A DNA stretch of 64,000 nucleotides from Caulobacter segnis. Its GTDB lineage: Bacteria; Pseudomonadota; Alphaproteobacteria; Caulobacterales; Caulobacteraceae. Shown in pieces: positions 59,943 to 64,000 of the stretch (position 1 is the first letter of the stretch; each line of letters starts with the position of its first letter). Both the position numbers and the translations under genes were made by a program. Where the stretch lies: positions 5,127,001-5,191,000 of the forward strand of contig NZ_CP096040.1 of the NCBI RefSeq assembly GCF_023935105.1, read 5' to 3'. The notes below the pieces were generated by a model. The model was not told the DNA's origin. It did no database searches and was given only the letters and a program-made list of their open reading frames with translations.

Positions 59943-62900
59943 TCACCCTTTCGGCGAAACCGAGGCCGTCGCCCTTCGCTCCAGCTTGCCCCAGCCGACC
60001 CGGCCGCCCCGGATGGCCATGACCACCGACTTGACCACGACGTAGTACATCAGCTGGCGATAGCCGAACCGTTGGACGGGCAGGAATGGCAGGTCGGCCC
60101 ACGGCGCGCGCTTCTCCAGGGCCATGCCCAGGGCGCCGGCCGACAGGTCGACGGCGATGAAGATCGCCCAGTAGGTCAGACCCAGCAGCATGTCGTCGGG
60201 CCGCCACTCCACCGGATGAGCCACCGCCCCATAGAGGCCGGCGATCAGGCTCCAGATCACCGCCAGGTCGACCAGCGGCGCGGCGACGGCCAGGATGATC
60301 TGGAACAGCCAGATCTGCGGCAGGGCCACGAAGCCCAGCACCGGGGTCTTGCGGTTGAACATCGCCCTGCGGTGCTTCCACACGCACTGCAGAGTGCCGA
60401 ACGACCAGCGGAAGCGCTGTTTCAGGAGGCCGCCGACCGTGTCGGGCGCCTCGGTATAGGCGCGGGCCTCGGGGTCGAAAGCCACCTTCCAGCCGGCGCG
60501 CTGGCAGGCGATGGTCAGGTCCTGGTCCTCGGCCAGGGTGTCGGCCGGATAGCCGCCCAGGGCGTCCAGAACGCTCTTGCGCCAGGCCCCGACGGCGCCC
60601 GGCACCACCGTCACCGCGCCCAGCGCCGACAGCGCCCGGCGCTCCAGGTTCTGGGCGGTGACGTATTCCAGGGCCTGCCAGCGGGTGACGATGTTCAGGC
60701 GGTTGCCGACGATGGCGTTGCCGGCCACCGCGCCGATGTCCTCGTCCTGGAACCAGCGGGCCAGGCGGCCGATGGTCTCGGGCGGGAACAGGGTGTCGGC
60801 GTCCAAGGCCACGACGAACTCGCCCTTCGCGACCGCCAGGCCGCGATTGACCGCCCGCGCCTTGCCGCCGTTCTCGAACGACAGCAGCGTCACCCGCGGA
60901 TCGTTCGCGAAGTGGTCGCGGACCTCTTGCGCCGTGCGGTCCTTGGAGCCGTCGTCCAGGACCAGCACCTCCAGATTCTTCCAGTCGCTCTCCAGGATCC
61001 GCGCCACCGAAGCGGCGATCACCTTCTCCTCGTTGAAGCAGGGGATCAGCACGCTGACCAGCGGACCGGTCTCGGGGTCCAGATCGGCGGGCTCCTCGTG
61101 GGTCCAGAAGCGGTGGACCAGGGCCAGGCTGGCCAGGAACACCAGCCGCGCGACGCCCAGGAAAATGGCCGCGACGAACAGGAAGGTCATGGTCGCCTGG
61201 GTCCAGCGGAAGAAGTCGAAGCCCAGGCGGTCGATGGCCAGGTCCAGGGCGGTGCGCGAGGTCGGCGGCATCACCTGCTGCGGGGTCATGCCGGCCAGCT
61301 CGCCGATCGTCACCAGGCGATAGCCGCGGGCGCGGATCTGGTCGATCAGCCCCGGCAGGGCCGCGACGGTGCGGCTGCGATCGCCGCCCGCGTCGTGCAG
61401 CAGCACCACCTGGCCGGGCCGGTCACCCGGGTTGTCCAGGCGATCCAGGGTGCGATCGATGATCTGCTGCGGCGTCGGCTTCTGCCAGTCGTCGGGATCG
61501 ATCCGCAGGCCCACGGTCATGTAGCCCAGGGTCTGGGCGATCACGAGCGGCGCGACCTCGTGCGGGGTCGAGGGCTCGGCGTCGCCGAAGAACGGCGGAC
61601 GGAACAGCCGCATCGAGCGGCCGGTGATCACCTCGAACAGGCGCTGGGTGGCGTTCAGCTCGACCTGCACCTGCGGCAGCGGCGTCTCGGCGATGTTGGG
61701 GTGGGTCCAGGTGTGGCCGCCCACGTCGTGGCCTTCGTCGACCTCGCGCCGCACCAGGTCGGGGTGCTTCTGCATGTTCTGGCCGATCACGAAGAAGGTG
61801 GCCGGCGCCTTCTTCTGCTTCAGGATGTCCAGGAGCTTCGGCGTCCAGCGCGGGTCTGGACCGTCGTCGAAGGTCAAGGCGACCAGCCCCTTCTTCTGGC
61901 CATAGCGCTCGATCACGTAGCTGGACGGGATGACGTCGTAGGTCTCGCCCGAGACCAGACCCGTGTCGGGGTCGAACTCCAGGCTTCTCTTGCCGGGCGT
62001 GGGCAGTTGCGCGACGCGCAGCACCTCGCCGCCGCCGTCGAAGTCGACGCCCTGGCCGTTGGCCAGCGTCGTCAGCCCCGCCGTCGAGGCCTGGCCATAG
62101 GGCTTGCCCAGCACCGACCAGACGCCCGGATCCTCCATGCCCATGCGCCACAAGGCATAGCCGCGCGGCTTCCAGGGATCGGAGACCTTGACCTCGTTGA
62201 ACAGAGTCACCGCGTCCATGAACCAGACCACGTGGTCGTCGCCGTTGTCGTCGGTGTAGGTGTAGGTCGGGTTCAGGGCGTCGTCGTCCATGCGGATCGT
62301 CGCCCCGGCGTCCTGGGCGTTGCGCATGGCTTCGTGGAAGGTGGCCGGCGCGCCGGACGTGTGCTTGCCGTTCTTGTCCAGGGTCCAGTCGTAGCCGTAG
62401 GCGGCCAGGGCCATCACCGTACGACTGGGATCCAGGCTCGCGAAGCGCTGGGCCAGTTGCGTCTCGTACCAGTCCTGGCCGGCGTTGGGGCCGGGATCGC
62501 CCAGGGAATAGTGCTGGTCGTAAGCCATCAGCACCAGGGTGTCGGCGCTTTGCTGCAGGCGCTTGAGCGGCCAGCTGTCGTCGTCGAACGGGGCGGTGAC
62601 CCAGACCTCGCGGCCGGCGCTGTTCAGGGCGGCGCGGGCCTCGTCCAGGAACTTCGGATAGGCCGCCAGCCCCTTGGCCGACAGCGCCTCAAAGTCGAAG
62701 ACATAGCCGCCATAGCCGCGCTGGGCGGCCAGGGTCGTCAGGGTGTCGATCAGCTTGCGGCGGGCCAGCGGATCGACCAGCAGGGCGTCGGCCATCGGCC
62801 CGTCGAACGCGGCGTTGGCCGAGTTGTGGACCAGCGGCAGCACGGCCGGGTGGTTGGCGGCGGCGGCGATCCGCGCCGCGCCTTCCGGGTCGTCGGTGAC

Positions 62901-63311
62901 GTCGATGTCGCCCTTGGCGCCGCGGATCGCCACCCACTGCGGCGAGACCACGTCCAGCTTGTCGATGTTGCGGCGCAGGGACTCGCGGCTGTCCTCGTCC
63001 CACGTGACGTAGAAGCCAACCGACAGCGGCCGGGCGGCGGCGTCGTTGGCCGCGCCGCCCTTCGGACGCGGCACGCGGCGCCAGGTCTTGGCGGACGGCT
63101 TGAGCTTGTGCGCCGTCTCCTGGTGCAGCGACGTCAGGATGTGCGGATCCTTCAGCGGCGCGTCGGGCAGACGGGGCGCGAAGGCCAGGGTGGCCACGAA
63201 GCCGGCCACGATGGCGGCGACCGCCGAGGCGAAGATCCCGAGCCCCAGCTTGGCGCGCCGTTCACGCTTGCCCGTGGGATCGTGAAAGATGTGGCGGTCT
63301 TCGGGGGTCAT
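59943..63311 (-). CDS. three-domain glycan enzyme: GH18-like + polysaccharide deacetylase + GT2 synthase
   Basis: 1122 residues. A cytosolic start and one membrane helix (about 22-44) are followed by a GH18-like barrel (about 95-400) with YVFDFEAL, the DxE end of the chitinase motif, near 205. Next is a CE4 deacetylase (about 475-670) with TFDDGP near 480, GGHTWTHP, RPPFFGD and VVLLHDAG. Two helices lead to a GT2 synthase (about 755-1000) with DDGS near 785, LDADTLF, EDQDLT and KQRFRW near 964, and four C-terminal helices. It could make, deacetylate and cut a beta-linked N-acetylglucosamine polymer. All motifs look intact; the polymer is inferred. Confidence 0.9.
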   Translation of the reverse strand: MTPEDRHIFHDPTGKRERRAKLGLGIFASAVAAIVAGFVATLAFAPRLPDAPLKDPHILTSLHQETAHKLKPSAKTWRRVPRPKGGAANDAAARPLSVGFYVTWDEDSRESLRRNIDKLDVVSPQWVAIRGAKGDIDVTDDPEGAARIAAAANHPAVLPLVHNSANAAFDGPMADALLVDPLARRKLIDTLTTLAAQRGYGGYVFDFEALSAKGLAAYPKFLDEARAALNSAGREVWVTAPFDDDSWPLKRLQQSADTLVLMAYDQHYSLGDPGPNAGQDWYETQLAQRFASLDPSRTVMALAAYGYDWTLDKNGKHTSGAPATFHEAMRNAQDAGATIRMDDDALNPTYTYTDDNGDDHVVWFMDAVTLFNEVKVSDPWKPRGYALWRMGMEDPGVWSVLGKPYGQASTAGLTTLANGQGVDFDGGGEVLRVAQLPTPGKRSLEFDPDTGLVSGETYDVIPSSYVIERYGQKKGLVALTFDDGPDPRWTPKLLDILKQKKAPATFFVIGQNMQKHPDLVRREVDEGHDVGGHTWTHPNIAETPLPQVQVELNATQRLFEVITGRSMRLFRPPFFGDAEPSTPHEVAPLVIAQTLGYMTVGLRIDPDDWQKPTPQQIIDRTLDRLDNPGDRPGQVVLLHDAGGDRSRTVAALPGLIDQIRARGYRLVTIGELAGMTPQQVMPPTSRTALDLAIDRLGFDFFRWTQATMTFLFVAAIFLGVARLVFLASLALVHRFWTHEEPADLDPETGPLVSVLIPCFNEEKVIAASVARILESDWKNLEVLVLDDGSKDRTAQEVRDHFANDPRVTLLSFENGGKARAVNRGLAVAKGEFVVALDADTLFPPETIGRLARWFQDEDIGAVAGNAIVGNRLNIVTRWQALEYVTAQNLERRALSALGAVTVVPGAVGAWRKSVLDALGGYPADTLAEDQDLTIACQRAGWKVAFDPEARAYTEAPDTVGGLLKQRFRWSFGTLQCVWKHRRAMFNRKTPVLGFVALPQIWLFQIILAVAAPLVDLAVIWSLIAGLYGAVAHPVEWRPDDMLLGLTYWAIFIAVDLSAGALGMALEKRAPWADLPFLPVQRFGYRQLMYYVVVKSVVMAIRGGRVGWGKLERRATASVSPKG

Positions 63312-63407
63312 TCAGGCGCTCGCGGTTTGTTGCGCCATTGATACCTGAAATTGACCGAAGCGTGGCGGTGCGGCGTCCAGGCGACGGCGACGTTTGGTCG
63401 CAGCCCC

Positions 63408-64000
63408 TCAGTCTACCCAATCCCGGTCCAGCCGGCGCGAAGCCAGGAAGAACAGCAGCGCCGCCAGCAGGTAGAAGCCCATGCCGGTATAGATCGCCCA
63501 GCGCAGCGACTCCGCGCCGAACACCGGCTTCAGCAGATCCGAGACCTTGCCGAAGTAGTAGAGCCCCACGGCGATGCCCAGGAGGTTGTTGATCAGCAGG
63601 AACAGGGCCGAGGCCGTGGTCCGCATCGGGGCGGGCGCCAGGTGTTGCACGGCCGCGGTGATGGGCCCCAGCCAGGTCAGGTTCAGGCCGGTGGGGATCA
63701 GGAAAATCACGAAGGCCAGGGCCAGGGACGCCTGACCGCCCAAAACGCCCCCTTGGCCGCCGACCAGCGAACCGCTGTTCATGGCCAGCAGGAAGCAGGG
63801 CACGGAGATCAGGAAGGCCACGGCGGGCGTCAGCGGGTAGCCCGCCTTGGACTTGGCGCCCAGCCGGTCGGCCATCACCCCGCCCATCCAGATGCCGACG
63901 GCGCCGCCCAGGAAGGCGATGCCCGAATAGTACCAGGCCGTCTGGGCCAGGGTCAGGCCCAGGCTGCGCATGAAGAACGACGGCAGCCAGGCCGCGACGC
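63408..64000 (-). CDS. MFS transporter (C-terminal part, cut by window edge)
   Basis: At least 197 residues of an MFS transporter; the reading frame stays open to the window edge (WLPSFFMRSLG precedes the first in-window ATG, so the start is outside). Six or so membrane helices are visible, with GAVGIWMGGVMADRLGAKSK (motif A-like) and a late FYLLAALLFFLASRRLDRDW. The half seen resembles spinster/MFS-1 type carriers. Substrate unknown. The stop at 63408 is 96 bp from the start of the glycan-synthase gene on the same strand. Confidence 0.88.
   Translation of the reverse strand, partial: VAAWLPSFFMRSLGLTLAQTAWYYSGIAFLGGAVGIWMGGVMADRLGAKSKAGYPLTPAVAFLISVPCFLLAMNSGSLVGGQGGVLGGQASLALAFVIFLIPTGLNLTWLGPITAAVQHLAPAPMRTTASALFLLINNLLGIAVGLYYFGKVSDLLKPVFGAESLRWAIYTGMGFYLLAALLFFLASRRLDRDWVD

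Noticed and set aside
59736..63341. A 1,200-codon plus-strand open frame antisense to the glycan-synthase fusion
   Set aside because: The minus-strand protein has intact catalytic motifs in three domains; the antisense frame has none and is explained by high GC.

Overview
The window is GC-rich chromosomal DNA with dense coding on both strands. It has short intergenic gaps, several GTG/TTG starts and many exported proteins. The gene content and order suggest an alphaproteobacterium of the Caulobacter group: sucC-sucD-sucA-sucB with lpd nearby, a Zur-type Fur regulator, TonB-dependent receptor plus porins, OpgH/OpgD, and an AcvB/VirJ-like protein. This assignment rests on recognised families and gene order, not on a database search. 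No rRNA, tRNA, CRISPR array, insertion sequence or prophage was found; the region reads as core genome.

Layout. 1-8.9 kb: a DUF6356 fragment, an Lrp regulator, an apparently exported aminotransferase, a cupin/JmjC-like protein, a TetR regulator, a two-gene LpxH-like phosphoesterase/glycosyltransferase operon, and minus-strand small proteins with a CNNM/CorC-type membrane protein. 9.1-17.3 kb: a minus-strand phosphorus-acquisition block made of PstS, an OprP-type porin preceded by a textbook 11-bp-phased Pho box, a TonB-dependent receptor, and PhnE, PhnD and PhnC. 17.5-28.6 kb: ornithine/lysine decarboxylase, a GT-C-like membrane protein, a deoxyhypusine-synthase-like enzyme (polyamine metabolism), a PAP2 lipoprotein, Zur, an acyl-CoA thioesterase, an FkbM methyltransferase, hydrolases and a dienoyl-CoA-isomerase-like crotonase. 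28.6-37.7 kb: the periplasmic glucan pair OpgD/OpgH, an S33 peptidase, a frameshifted MipA/OmpV gene, a pentapeptide-repeat protein, CorA and a CHAP protein. 38.3-48.8 kb: TerC, a DHA2 efflux pump, a second PstS, PriA, DUF484-XerC, a chemoreceptor and AlkB. 49.3-59.6 kb: lpd, esterase/VirJ-like hydrolases, and the TCA genes sucB, sucA, sucD and sucC on the minus strand. 59.9-64 kb: a three-domain GH18-like/deacetylase/GT2 fusion and the edge of an MFS gene.

No wholly new system stands out. The most interesting points are: (i) a family of hairpin-rich intergenic repeats whose copies differ by compensatory changes; (ii) a PriA that has lost the ligands of one of its two zinc sites while keeping the other; (iii) the compact phosphate/phosphonate scavenging block with its Pho box; (iv) the hydrolase-deacetylase-synthase fusion; (v) a deoxyhypusine-synthase-like enzyme near a decarboxylase; (vi) three stacked palindromes abutting an efflux-pump start codon.
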